From assembly GCA_910588905.1 (NCBI GenBank), contig CAJURZ010000031.1:1-16903 (forward strand): a stretch of 16,903 nucleotides of DNA. Reading direction: 5' to 3'. The position numbers and the translations under genes are program-made. The stretch is from an uncultured Eggerthellaceae bacterium. Lineage in GTDB: Bacteria; Actinomycetota; Coriobacteriia; Coriobacteriales; Eggerthellaceae. This document shows, piece after piece, positions 1-7,268 of this stretch; positions within the stretch are counted from its first letter, which is position 1, and each line of letters opens with the position of its first letter. Below the pieces are notes generated by a model. That model did not search any database and had not been told where the DNA came from. It saw nothing but the letters and a program-made list of their open reading frames with translations.

Positions 1-1607
1 TCCCACTCAATCGTCGCAGGTGGTTTGCTGGTGATGTCGTACACCACGCGGTTCACGCCGGGGACCTCGGCTACGATGCGCGACGACACGCGCGCCAGCA
101 CATCGTAGGGCAGCTTCGCCCAGTCGGCGGTCATGGCATCGCTGCTCTCCACTGCGCGCAGCACGATAGGATACCCGTACGTCCGCTCGTCGCCCATCAC
201 GCCCACGCTCCGCACGTCGGGCAACACAGCGAAGTACTGCCACACGGGACGCTCGCCGCATTCCGCCAGCTGTGCCTCGTTATATGCATCCAGCTCCTCG
301 CGCACGATGGCATCCGCCTCTTTCAACAGAGCCAACTTCTCGGGCGTCACACCACCGATGATGCGAATGGCCAACCCTGGACCCGGGAACGGCTGCCGGT
401 GCACGATGTGGTCCGGCAGCCCCAGCGCGGTGCCCAGCGCCCGCACCTCGTCCTTGAAGAAATGATCCAACGGCTCGATCAGCTCGAAGCTCACCCCATC
501 CGGGAATGGGATCAGGTTGTGATGGCTCTTGATGGTGCTCGCTTTGCCACCGGTCTTGCGTGCACCGCTCTCAATGATATCCGGGTAGATCGTCCCCTGC
601 GCTAGGTACTTCACCGGCCGTCCGCCCTGGGCCAGCTCCTCCGCCACCGCGAAGAACTCCTTCCAGAACTGCGTGCCGATGATGCGGCGCTTCTCCTCAG
701 GCTCGGTCACGCCCGCCAACAGCCTCGCGTATCTATCCTCCGCATGCACGTGGATGAAATCCACGTCGAACTGCTTCGTGAACACCGCCTCCACTTCCTC
801 GGGCTCACCTTTGCGCAGCAACCCGTGGTTCACGAACACGCACACCACTTGCCGCCCGATGGCCTTCGCGCAGAGCGCCGCTACCACACTGGAATCCACG
901 CCACCGGAGAGCCCCAGGATCACGCGGTCCTTCCCCACCTGACCCCGAATAGCATCCACGCTCTCCTGGATGATGGAGTCCATGGTCCACGTGCGCTCAA
1001 GCCCACACACCCCGAATAGGAAGTTCTCCAGCATCTGCTGACCATAGGGCGTATGGCGAACTTCAGGATGGAACTGCGTGGCATATAGCCGCCGCTCAGC
1101 GCACTCCATGGATGCCACCGGACACACATCCGTGCGCGACGTGACCACGAACCCTTCCGGCACCTGGCTCACCGCATCCCGATGGCTCATCCAAACCGTC
1201 TGCTCAGAAGGAGTGCCCTGGAGCAATGCTGACGAAGATGAGTCAAGAGAACCGTCCCCTTGACTCAGGAGTGCGGGGCCGTATTCGCCTTTGTCGGTGT
1301 GGCTGACCGTGCCTCCCAAGGTCACAGCCATGATCTGCTGCCCGTAGCAGAACCCGAGCACCGGCACCCCTAGGTCAAGGACACCCGGATCAAGGGTAGG
1401 TGCATCTTCCGCATACACGCTGGCGGGGCCTCCTGACAGGATGATAGCCGCCGGAGCCAACGCCCGCAGCTCGTCAGCCGTCACATCGCACGGAACGATC
1501 TCTGAATAGACCCCTAGATCGCGCACGCGTCGAGCGATCAGCTGCCCGTACTGGGCTCCGAAATCCACCACGAAGACGGTCGGGATCGAAGATGCAGCAG
1601 TGCTCAT
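1..1607 (-). CDS. guaA: GMP synthase (glutamine-hydrolysing), lacking only its stop
   Basis: Converts XMP, ATP and glutamine to GMP in the cytoplasm, the last step of guanine nucleotide synthesis. The frame is open from the ATG at 1607 to the window edge. It ends in the family's usual C-terminus (PATIEWE), so only the last base of the final codon and the stop lie outside. The N-terminal class-I glutaminase domain has nucleophile Cys87 (GFCYGQQ) and the His180/Glu182 pair (FHPEV). The ATP-pyrophosphatase P-loop SGGVDSS is at 234-240, followed by the GuaA dimerisation domain. Length is about 536 residues, against about 525 in E. coli. The start is supported by AAAGGA a few bases upstream and a -10 box at 1644-1649. 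Oddity: a 29-bp palindrome (1239-1267) is translated in frame in the glutaminase domain, giving SQGDGSLDS before SSSALL. The catalytic residues are intact, so the enzyme is probably active. Confidence 0.96.
   Translation of the reverse strand, partial: MSTAASSIPTVFVVDFGAQYGQLIARRVRDLGVYSEIVPCDVTADELRALAPAAIILSGGPASVYAEDAPTLDPGVLDLGVPVLGFCYGQQIMAVTLGGTVSHTDKGEYGPALLSQGDGSLDSSSSALLQGTPSEQTVWMSHRDAVSQVPEGFVVTSRTDVCPVASMECAERRLYATQFHPEVRHTPYGQQMLENFLFGVCGLERTWTMDSIIQESVDAIRGQVGKDRVILGLSGGVDSSVVAALCAKAIGRQVVCVFVNHGLLRKGEPEEVEAVFTKQFDVDFIHVHAEDRYARLLAGVTEPEEKRRIIGTQFWKEFFAVAEELAQGGRPVKYLAQGTIYPDIIESGARKTGGKASTIKSHHNLIPFPDGVSFELIEPLDHFFKDEVRALGTALGLPDHIVHRQPFPGPGLAIRIIGGVTPEKLALLKEADAIVREELDAYNEAQLAECGERPVWQYFAVLPDVRSVGVMGDERTYGYPIVLRAVESSDAMTADWAKLPYDVLARVSSRIVAEVPGVNRVVYDITSKPPATIEW
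1239..1267. repeat. REP-like palindrome inside guaA
   Basis: Nine-base perfect arms, TGAGTCAAG (1239-1247) and CTTGACTCA (1259-1267), flank an 11-base core. On the minus strand the core is GGGACGGTTCT, which can extend the hairpin through G-T pairs. The minus-strand string AAGGGGACGGTTCTCTTGAC is one I associate with REP repeats that accompany RAYT (TnpA_REP, Y1 transposase) genes; that link is from memory. No other copy and no transposase were seen in the window. The element is in frame with guaA and adds no stop. Confidence 0.6.
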
Positions 1608-1643
1608 GGCGTTCCTTTCGCGGGGAGGGGAAGACTGCCTTTG

Positions 1644-1649
1644 ATTATA
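1644..1649 (-). promoter_or_regulatory. -10 box of a guaA promoter
   Basis: The minus strand reads TATAAT here, 37 bases before the guaA start codon. No convincing -35 hexamer is seen 16-18 bases upstream. The predicted leader is about 30 nt and has no room for a riboswitch. Because no terminator is visible between nagZ and guaA, readthrough from the upstream operon is also possible. Confidence 0.45.
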
Positions 1650-1691
1650 CAAGGTATGCAAGGGAACCCCAGGCGATGAGAGCCCGGACAG

Positions 1692-2963
1692 CTAGGGCAG
1701 ATAGCGTTGCTTCACAGCCAGGATGCGACGCAGCGAATCATCGATGCGCTCCTCGCTGATGACCCCATCCCGCACTGCTCTCAACAAGCCATCATAGGCG
1801 GCTTGCAGATCCGCTGGCATGAGCATCACGTCACACCCCGCCTGCACAGCCGCCACCACCGCCTCAACGGAAGAGTAGTAGTCCGTTACCGCCTGCATAC
1901 CCAGAGAATCCGTGATCACCACGCCATCGAATCCGAGCTGATCCCGCAAGATACCCGTGACCATCGCCTCCGAAAGGCTTGCCGGAGCATCGTTCCCCGT
2001 GACCGCTGGAACGGAAAGGTGCCCCATCATCACCAGGGGCGCACCGGCAGCGATCCCCGCCTGGAAGGGCTTGAGCTCAGAAGCTTTGAGCCCGTCTAGG
2101 TCATCCGGAATGGAGATGCGCGCCGTGTGGCTATCCCCCTCTGCGCTCCCGAGCCCTGGGAAGTGCTTGAGGCAACAAGCCATATCAGCTTCCTCGAAGC
2201 CTCGCACAGCCGCAGCCACCATGGCCGCAACCTGGGCTGGGTCAGCGCCGAAGGAGCGCTTGGCCAGAGTCGGGTTCTCAGGATTATCCGCCACGTCGCA
2301 CACAGGCGCAAAGTCGACATTGAACCCCAGCGGCTTCAGGTATGCCGCTATCTGACTGGCAGCCGCCTTCGCCTGCTCAGGGTCAGCAGATGCCCCCACC
2401 TCTGCCATCTCACCCACATTCTCCACCGCGAAGGCCTCGTTCTTCGCAACACGCGACACGCTGCCACCCTCCTCATCCACGCAGAGGAGGGGCGCCACCC
2501 CGTTGACTGCCAGAGCGCACTCCCGCAACTGGCTCAAGAATAGCTGCGTTTGCTCAGGGTCTTCCAGGTTATTCCCGAAGAAGGCGAACCCGCCCACGGG
2601 CAATGCGCTGACAGCGCTGGAGATCTGATCGGTCACGGCCGTAGCAGGCTGGAAATAGCCCGCCTCATCCACAACCACCGGCTCTTCTTCGTCTTCTGCC
2701 TGCGGCTCTGCCCGGTAGACCCCCAGCATATCCTCAGGCCGCACCACGAACAGCTGGGCTACTTTCTCCTCCAGCGAAAGCGACGCGATGAGCGCTTCCA
2801 CGGGGTCCGGCTCCACCGGCGCATCCGCTGAACCCGCGCTGGTTCCGGCAGCCTCATGGGGCGCACCACCCTGCCCCGCACATCCCCACAAAGACAGCCC
2901 CGAAAGGGACACCGCACCCAAAGCCGCCGCCTGCACGAACGCCCTCCGCGTCATCTGCGCCAT
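1692..2963 (-). CDS. NagZ-like glycoside hydrolase family 3 lipoprotein
   Basis: Predicted beta-N-acetylhexosaminidase acting on peptidoglycan-type sugars outside the cytoplasm. The first 30 residues hold a twin-arginine motif (TRRAF), a hydrophobic stretch and a lipobox ending LWGC, so Tat export and lipid anchoring are expected. A Ser/Ala/Pro/Glu-rich linker follows, then one GH3 TIM-barrel domain. The bacterial NagZ signature is present as KHFPGLGSAEGDSH at about 266-279, where the Asp/His pair serves as acid/base. The nucleophile is Asp352 in VITDSLGM. At 423 residues it is longer than cytoplasmic E. coli NagZ (341) because of the signal and linker. It is the last gene of a three-gene operon, 21 bases after the Ltp-repeat gene. 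GAGGGGAAG precedes the chosen ATG, and a second ATG three codons later is possible. NagZ is the closest assignment, but substrate range in secreted GH3 enzymes varies, so no symbol is given. Confidence 0.9.
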   Translation of the reverse strand: MAQMTRRAFVQAAALGAVSLSGLSLWGCAGQGGAPHEAAGTSAGSADAPVEPDPVEALIASLSLEEKVAQLFVVRPEDMLGVYRAEPQAEDEEEPVVVDEAGYFQPATAVTDQISSAVSALPVGGFAFFGNNLEDPEQTQLFLSQLRECALAVNGVAPLLCVDEEGGSVSRVAKNEAFAVENVGEMAEVGASADPEQAKAAASQIAAYLKPLGFNVDFAPVCDVADNPENPTLAKRSFGADPAQVAAMVAAAVRGFEEADMACCLKHFPGLGSAEGDSHTARISIPDDLDGLKASELKPFQAGIAAGAPLVMMGHLSVPAVTGNDAPASLSEAMVTGILRDQLGFDGVVITDSLGMQAVTDYYSSVEAVVAAVQAGCDVMLMPADLQAAYDGLLRAVRDGVISEERIDDSLRRILAVKQRYLP

Positions 2964-2984
2964 GGTCTTCCCCTCTCGGCTCCG

Positions 2985-3632
2985 TCAGAGCCCTACAGCG
3001 GTCGCGGCCGCCTCAGCCTGGGGGCCGGTGAATCCTTCGTATATGAGCTGGTCTACCAGATCAGCCCGGGTGAATTCCATCGTATCCACGTATTGAGCCG
3101 CCATCTCAACGGCCTTCGCATCCCAATCCATGTTGAGCTTGTCTACGGCATAGACCGCATCCTCATGGGAGAACCCTTCGGACTCCAACTGGGCCACCAA
3201 CCCAGCATGGGAAAAGGGCATCTCCGTTATATGGAGCTTTGCCGCCATGAAGGCGCTCTCTTGGGAAGGAGTCTCCGCTACAGAAGCATCTCCCTCAGGA
3301 GCGCCTTCGCCGGAAGCGCCTGATGAACCATCGCTCGAAGGCACCGTAGCGCCTCCCAGGATACCCGCTCCCTCGGGCAGCGCAGCCCCTGCCTCTGTCA
3401 CGGACCCTTCGCCCGCCCCTTCTGCAGCTCCCGATTCCACCCCAGCATTCGCCACCTGGCCAGGTTCTGCAGCTGAGGGCGCAGGAGCCGAAGAGACAGC
3501 CCAGATGAGCAGTACGATGAACAGCACGAAGAAGATGGCCGCCAAGGCCACCGCCACTGCCCACGTCTTCCATTTCGGATGGCGCGCCAACGCATCCTTC
3601 ACCCGCGCAACGCCCCCAGAAGCTTGCTCCAC
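2985..3632 (-). CDS. Membrane-anchored protein with two Ltp repeats
   Basis: Unknown physiological role. A short basic N-terminus is followed by one membrane segment (about 24-45). Then comes a long Ala/Gly/Ser/Glu/Pro-rich low-complexity linker (about 46-125) and two tandem repeats (about 126-169 and 170-215). The repeats fit the 'host cell surface-exposed lipoprotein' (Ltp, PF07553) pattern: F-S-x-x-G-L-x-x-Q-L-x-x-E-G-F-S, then A-V-Y-A-V-D and a D-W pair, with a second copy ending in QLIYEGFTGPQA. The repeats should lie outside the cell. The founding member, Ltp of phage TP-J34, is known to block DNA injection by related phages, but most chromosomal homologues are uncharacterised. The start is a GTG directly abutting the TGA of the phosphatase gene (TGAGTG), with GAGG just before, so translational coupling is likely. 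Unlike phage Ltp, it has no lipobox. Confidence 0.8.
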   Translation of the reverse strand: MEQASGGVARVKDALARHPKWKTWAVAVALAAIFFVLFIVLLIWAVSSAPAPSAAEPGQVANAGVESGAAEGAGEGSVTEAGAALPEGAGILGGATVPSSDGSSGASGEGAPEGDASVAETPSQESAFMAAKLHITEMPFSHAGLVAQLESEGFSHEDAVYAVDKLNMDWDAKAVEMAAQYVDTMEFTRADLVDQLIYEGFTGPQAEAAATAVGL

Positions 3633-4616
3633 TCACACCTCTTCCAGATACAAGTCCCGAAGAGTCTGCTTCTCATCCTCCCCAAAGTCAAGTTCCCGCT
3701 CCATATACGCATCTATAGAGCCGAAGACCCCATCCATGGCCTTCAAGGCCGCATCATAGAAGACCTGATGCGCATAGGCATAGGCCTCTATGCCTCGGGC
3801 CAGCCTCCGCGCGATATGCAACCGGCGCAGGATCTTCTCCAAGACCACGATGCCGCCCCCTACGAACAGGTTAGTGGCCAGGTAATCAGCCAAGATGACC
3901 TCACGGCGCACTCCCAAAGCATGCTCCACCAGGATGGCTGCGATACCCGTGCGATCCTTGCCCTGGGTGCAATGCCAAAGCGTAGCCCCCGTCTTCACCT
4001 CCAGAAGGTCATGGAGGAAGCGGCGGTAGGCCACGATGCCCATCTCCCCCAACAGCGCTTTCGGGTACAGATCCATGAGCGTGTCGAAGGGATGGCTGGT
4101 GAACTCCCTCAGCAGCTTCTTGTCTTTGGCTATGCTCATGCGCCCGATGGTCACGATGGCGCCATCCGGCAAGGAGGGAGTGTTCACGTACTCCACTCCG
4201 GTCAGCAGCGGCATGGGATCAGGAGTGCGATCGACTTCAGCAGGAGCACGGAAGTCCACGACGTATTCCATATCATGCATGCGAACCAACTGCTTGATAT
4301 CCGACGCCGTTGCACCACCCAACGCACCGGAGCGCAGCAGCCGCCGCTTGCGGATGCGCCTCCCATCGGCCGTAGGCATGCCACCCAGATCCCGGGCGTT
4401 ATCGACTCCCTTGAGAGCCATGTACCCGAAATTCGCGAAACCGGGAACGGGCTGGGGCTTCTGGGGCGCAACGGCCTTCGGCTTCGCAGGTTTCCTTGGC
4501 TTTGCCTGCCGTTTCCGTATGGTGGGCGTGTTCATGGATGCCTTCCGTCCTTGGTTTCCGTGATGATAGAGCAGCGGGCAAACGAGCGCTGACACCGTGA
4601 ACGTTTCGTTGACCAT
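3633..4616 (-). CDS. Tyrosine/serine protein phosphatase (Y_phosphatase3 type)
   Basis: Dual-specificity or tyrosine phosphatase of the family that includes M. tuberculosis PtpB and IphP; it could act on phosphoproteins or phosphoinositide-like lipids. An N-terminal family motif reads GVDNARDLGG. The P-loop is HCTQGKDRTG with catalytic Cys216 and Arg222 (numbered from the long start). No signal peptide is obvious. A Lys/Arg/Pro-rich segment precedes the catalytic domain. Two starts are credible: the ATG at 4616 has GGAGG four bases upstream, and the ATG at 4535 has GGAAGG at good spacing and begins MNTPTIRKRQ, giving 300 residues. The longer form is listed because its ribosome-binding site is stronger. 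It is first in the operon with the Ltp-repeat protein and NagZ, and divergent from the zinc regulator across a shared 70-base control region. Substrate unknown. Confidence 0.87.
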   Translation of the reverse strand: MVNETFTVSALVCPLLYHHGNQGRKASMNTPTIRKRQAKPRKPAKPKAVAPQKPQPVPGFANFGYMALKGVDNARDLGGMPTADGRRIRKRRLLRSGALGGATASDIKQLVRMHDMEYVVDFRAPAEVDRTPDPMPLLTGVEYVNTPSLPDGAIVTIGRMSIAKDKKLLREFTSHPFDTLMDLYPKALLGEMGIVAYRRFLHDLLEVKTGATLWHCTQGKDRTGIAAILVEHALGVRREVILADYLATNLFVGGGIVVLEKILRRLHIARRLARGIEAYAYAHQVFYDAALKAMDGVFGSIDAYMERELDFGEDEKQTLRDLYLEEV

Positions 4617-4644
4617 TGCACCTCCAACCGGTTCTGTGTATACT

Positions 4645-4662
4645 TATGAACAGTTGTTCATA
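4645..4662. promoter_or_regulatory. SmtB/CzrA-type operator between divergent operons
   Basis: Perfect inverted repeat TATGAACA-GT-TGTTCATA. It matches the TGAACA-NN-TGTTCA core known for zinc-sensing ArsR-family repressors (SmtB, CzrA). It lies 25 bases before the regulator start and 29 bases before the divergent phosphatase start. The TATGAT hexamer at 4661-4666 is a plausible -10 for the regulator gene and overlaps the right arm, so binding would block it. Control of the divergent operon is an inference from position. Confidence 0.85.
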
Positions 4663-4686
4663 TGATTTACTATCAAAGGAACCGCT

Positions 4687-5055
4687 ATGAGCCAAGACCA
4701 ACCTATCATCGAAGAGGCCCAGAGCATCCTCAGCTCAACTGCCATGGGCTCCTACACCTTCGGAGATGAGATGCCCGAAGACGAACTGCTCTACGAACTG
4801 GCAGACCTCTTCAAGGTATTCGCTGATACCACACGCATCAAGATCCTCTACGCCCTGATGGATCAGGAGCGCAGCGTGAATGATATCGCCTGCATCGTCA
4901 ATGCTACCCAGAGCGCCGTGTCCCACCAGCTGCGCATCTTGAAGCAGGCTCATCTGGTCAAGTTCCGTCGGGACGGAAAGAGCGTCATCTATGCCCTGGC
5001 CGATGCCCATGTCTATACGATGCTAGCCCAAGGCCTGAGCCATATCTGCGAATAG
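4687..5055 (+). CDS. ArsR/SmtB-family zinc-responsive repressor
   Basis: Metal-sensing winged-helix repressor expected to release its operator when zinc (or cadmium/lead) is high. At 122 residues it has the family's usual size. The recognition helix lies around 74-85 (TQSAVSHQLRIL), followed by the wing FRRDGKSVIYAL. The C-terminal alpha-5 site is D-x-H-x10-H-x2-E (Asp106, His108, His119, Glu122), the same ligand set as SmtB. The Cys residues of the alpha-3N cadmium/lead site of CadC are absent (ERSVNDIA), so Zn/Co sensing is the better call. AAAGGA precedes the ATG. It is first in an operon with the export ATPase 18 bases downstream. Its own probable operator lies immediately upstream, implying autorepression. 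Confidence 0.93.
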   Translation: MSQDQPIIEEAQSILSSTAMGSYTFGDEMPEDELLYELADLFKVFADTTRIKILYALMDQERSVNDIACIVNATQSAVSHQLRILKQAHLVKFRRDGKSVIYALADAHVYTMLAQGLSHICE

Positions 5056-5073
5056 GAGCAAAGAGGAACCACC

Positions 5074-7122
5074 ATGTGCGAAGCCTGCGAATCCCTTAAA
5101 GCGTCTCAGACACCCACCCCTACCCAGGTTGCTGGCGAAGACCATGCTCACCATCCTGCTGACCATGCCAACGACTGCGGAAGCGGTTGTGGTGGTGGCT
5201 GCGGTCACGATCATGGCAACGAAGATGCCGCCAAGCTGAAGCGCTGGCGCAACCGCATCCTCTTCGCCTTGCTGCTGTTCTTCGCCATCCTCATCGGCGA
5301 AGGGACCGGTCTCATCCAGCGCGTTGTCGGGCCCACCAACGCCCTCTACGCCGAGTTCGCCCTCTTCCTGATCCCCTATCTGATCGCTGGCTATGACGTG
5401 CTGGGCCGCGCGTGGAAGAATCTCCTTAAGGGCCACGGCCTGGATGAGAACTTCCTCATGGCCATTGCCACCCTCGGCGCCTTCGCTTTGGTCTTCTTCC
5501 CGGATTCGGAGCCCCATATGGCCGAAGGGGCTGCGGTCATGCTCTTCTACCAAGTAGGGGAGCTGTTCCAGAGCTACGCCGTGGGCAAGTCCCGTAGATC
5601 CATCGCCGCCATGATGGATATCGTGCCTGAGTTCGCGAACGTCCAGCGGGGAGGTCAGCTGGTCCAGGTAGACCCTGCCACCCTCGAGGTGGGAGCCGAG
5701 ATCGTCATCAAGCCAGGCGAGCGCATCCCCCTTGACGGCATCGTGCTCTCAGGCGAATCCCAGGTGGACACCTCGGCGCTCACGGGCGAGAGCGTACCCC
5801 GCCAAGCCCGGGTGGGCGAAGAGGTCATATCCGGTTGCGTGAACCTGACGGGCACTCTGACCGTCCGCGTCACGAAACCCTATGCGAACTCCACCGTAAG
5901 CCGCATCCTGGAGCTGGTGGAGAACGCCGCTGACAAGAAGGCGCAGACGGAGAACTTCATCACCCGGTTCGCCCGCTACTACACCCCCGTCGTCGTAGGG
6001 CTGGCGGTCATGATAGCTCTCGTGCCGCCGCTGATCGTCGGGGGAGCCTGGTCGGACTGGATCCTGCGCGGCCTCACGTTCCTTGTGGTGTCATGCCCCT
6101 GCGCCTTGGTCATCAGCGTACCGCTTTCGTTCTTCGGTGGCATCGGCGGCGCCTCCCGGCTGGGCATCCTCATCAAGGGGTCCAACTATCTGGAAGCCCT
6201 GTCTCAGGTAGATACCGTAGTGTTCGACAAGACAGGCACCCTCACCTCCGGCACCTTCGAGGTGACGCATCTCCTACCTGCCTCTGGCATCAGCCAAGAC
6301 CAGTTGCTGGAATGGGCAGCGGCGGCGGAATCCCTTTCCAATCATCCCATTGCCACCTCCATCACCCGTGCCTTCACGAAGCCCATCGCCCTTGAGCGCA
6401 TCAGCCAGGGGCAGGACCTCTCTGGCCGCGGCGTGCAGGTACAGCTGGATGATGACGTCATACTGGCGGGCAACGGGCGTCTGATGGATGAGAACGGCAT
6501 CAGCTATGCCCCTACCGATCTCATCGGCACCCAGGTCCACGTAGCCGTGAACGGCCGATTCGTGGGCACGATCGTCATAGGAGACGTCATCAAGCCCGAT
6601 GCTGCGGAAGCCATCAGCGACCTGGATCGCGTTGGGGTCAGACGCACCGTGATGCTCACGGGAGACCAAGCTGCCGTGGCAAAAGCGGTAGCTGCCAACC
6701 TCGGGGTCAGCGAAGTGCGCTCGGAGCTGCTCCCCCAGGACAAGGTGAAAGAGGTCGAACGTCTGCTGGAAGAGGACGCGAACGGCAAGGTCGCCTTCGT
6801 GGGCGACGGCATCAATGATGCACCGGTGCTCATGCGGGCGGACGTAGGCATCGCCATGGGAGCCATGGGCAGCGATGCCGCTATCGAAGCGGCCGACATC
6901 GTCCTCATGGATGACCGGCCCACTCAGGTGGCACGGGCCGTGCGCGTATCCAAGAAGACCATGCGCATCGTTTGGCAGAATATCGTGTTCGCCCTCGGCG
7001 TGAAGTTCGCCGTGCTCATCCTTGCCGCTCTCGGCATCGCGAATATGTGGATGGCCGTCTTCGCTGACGTGGGTGTCGCCGTCATCGCCATACTGAATGC
7101 CATGCGCGCCATGCGACCCTGA
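5074..7122 (+). CDS. P1B-type Zn/Cd/Pb-exporting ATPase
   Basis: ATP-driven efflux of divalent soft metals across the cytoplasmic membrane. Residues 1-57 are a Cys/His-rich tail (CEAC, HAHHPADH, CGSGCGGGCGHDHG) in place of the usual ferredoxin-like HMA domain. Membrane segments begin near residue 64. The actuator domain has TGES. The transport motif is CPC at 341-343, and phosphorylation Asp385 lies in DKTGTLT. The P1B His-Pro pair is at 424-425 (LSNHPIA) and the hinge GDGIND at 577-582. Asp665 in the last helix (FADVGVAV) is the feature that separates Zn/Cd/Pb pumps (P1B-2, ZntA/CadA) from copper pumps. Length is 682 residues, a little short for ZntA (732) because of the missing HMA domain. 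It is co-transcribed with the ArsR-type sensor, and GAGGAA precedes the ATG. The symbol is left blank because zntA and cadA cannot be separated from sequence alone. Confidence 0.95.
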   Translation: MCEACESLKASQTPTPTQVAGEDHAHHPADHANDCGSGCGGGCGHDHGNEDAAKLKRWRNRILFALLLFFAILIGEGTGLIQRVVGPTNALYAEFALFLIPYLIAGYDVLGRAWKNLLKGHGLDENFLMAIATLGAFALVFFPDSEPHMAEGAAVMLFYQVGELFQSYAVGKSRRSIAAMMDIVPEFANVQRGGQLVQVDPATLEVGAEIVIKPGERIPLDGIVLSGESQVDTSALTGESVPRQARVGEEVISGCVNLTGTLTVRVTKPYANSTVSRILELVENAADKKAQTENFITRFARYYTPVVVGLAVMIALVPPLIVGGAWSDWILRGLTFLVVSCPCALVISVPLSFFGGIGGASRLGILIKGSNYLEALSQVDTVVFDKTGTLTSGTFEVTHLLPASGISQDQLLEWAAAAESLSNHPIATSITRAFTKPIALERISQGQDLSGRGVQVQLDDDVILAGNGRLMDENGISYAPTDLIGTQVHVAVNGRFVGTIVIGDVIKPDAAEAISDLDRVGVRRTVMLTGDQAAVAKAVAANLGVSEVRSELLPQDKVKEVERLLEEDANGKVAFVGDGINDAPVLMRADVGIAMGAMGSDAAIEAADIVLMDDRPTQVARAVRVSKKTMRIVWQNIVFALGVKFAVLILAALGIANMWMAVFADVGVAVIAILNAMRAMRP

Positions 7123-7139
7123 AAGGCCCAGGTTGGCGC

Positions 7140-7167
7140 TTGCTTACTTATGCGCAACTGTTAGTAA
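7140..7167 (+). promoter_or_regulatory. Promoter of the baeRF gene with an operator-like spacer
   Basis: -35 TTGCTT (7140-7145), a 16-base spacer, then extended -10 TGT-TAGTAA (hexamer 7162-7167). The stretch 7146-7166 resembles the operator region at 4642-4662, with 15 of 21 positions identical in the same orientation. Both share ACTTATG, then CA, then TGTT, then TA. The half-sites here are poorly symmetric, so repressor binding would be weaker. Confidence 0.5.
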
Positions 7168-7189
7168 ACATCTCCTGAGGAGGCCTCGG

Positions 7190-7226
7190 TGCCCATGGGT
7201 GCGCGGCTATGCTTGGCCCATGGGCA
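7190..7226 (+). promoter_or_regulatory. Hairpin in the baeRF 5' leader
   Basis: Perfect 10-base arms TGCCCATGGG (7190-7199) and CCCATGGGCA (7217-7226) with a 17-base loop. It lies between the predicted transcription start (about 7174) and the ribosome-binding site (7255-7262). No U-tract follows, so it is not a typical terminator of the ATPase gene. It may stabilise the transcript, act as an RNA switch, or bind a protein as DNA. Confidence 0.5.
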
Positions 7227-7268
7227 ACGCACTGAAGCGGTGCCGCGCAATTCGTAAGGAGGCCCTCA

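Noticed and set aside
7..1263. Several short plus- and minus-strand frames at the left edge
   Set aside because: All lie inside the continuous GMP synthase frame, which runs off the window edge and carries every expected motif.
3579..4592. 337-codon open frame on the plus strand opposite the phosphatase
   Set aside because: The minus-strand gene has a catalytic P-loop and operon context. The plus frame has no ribosome-binding site and reads as an antisense translation.
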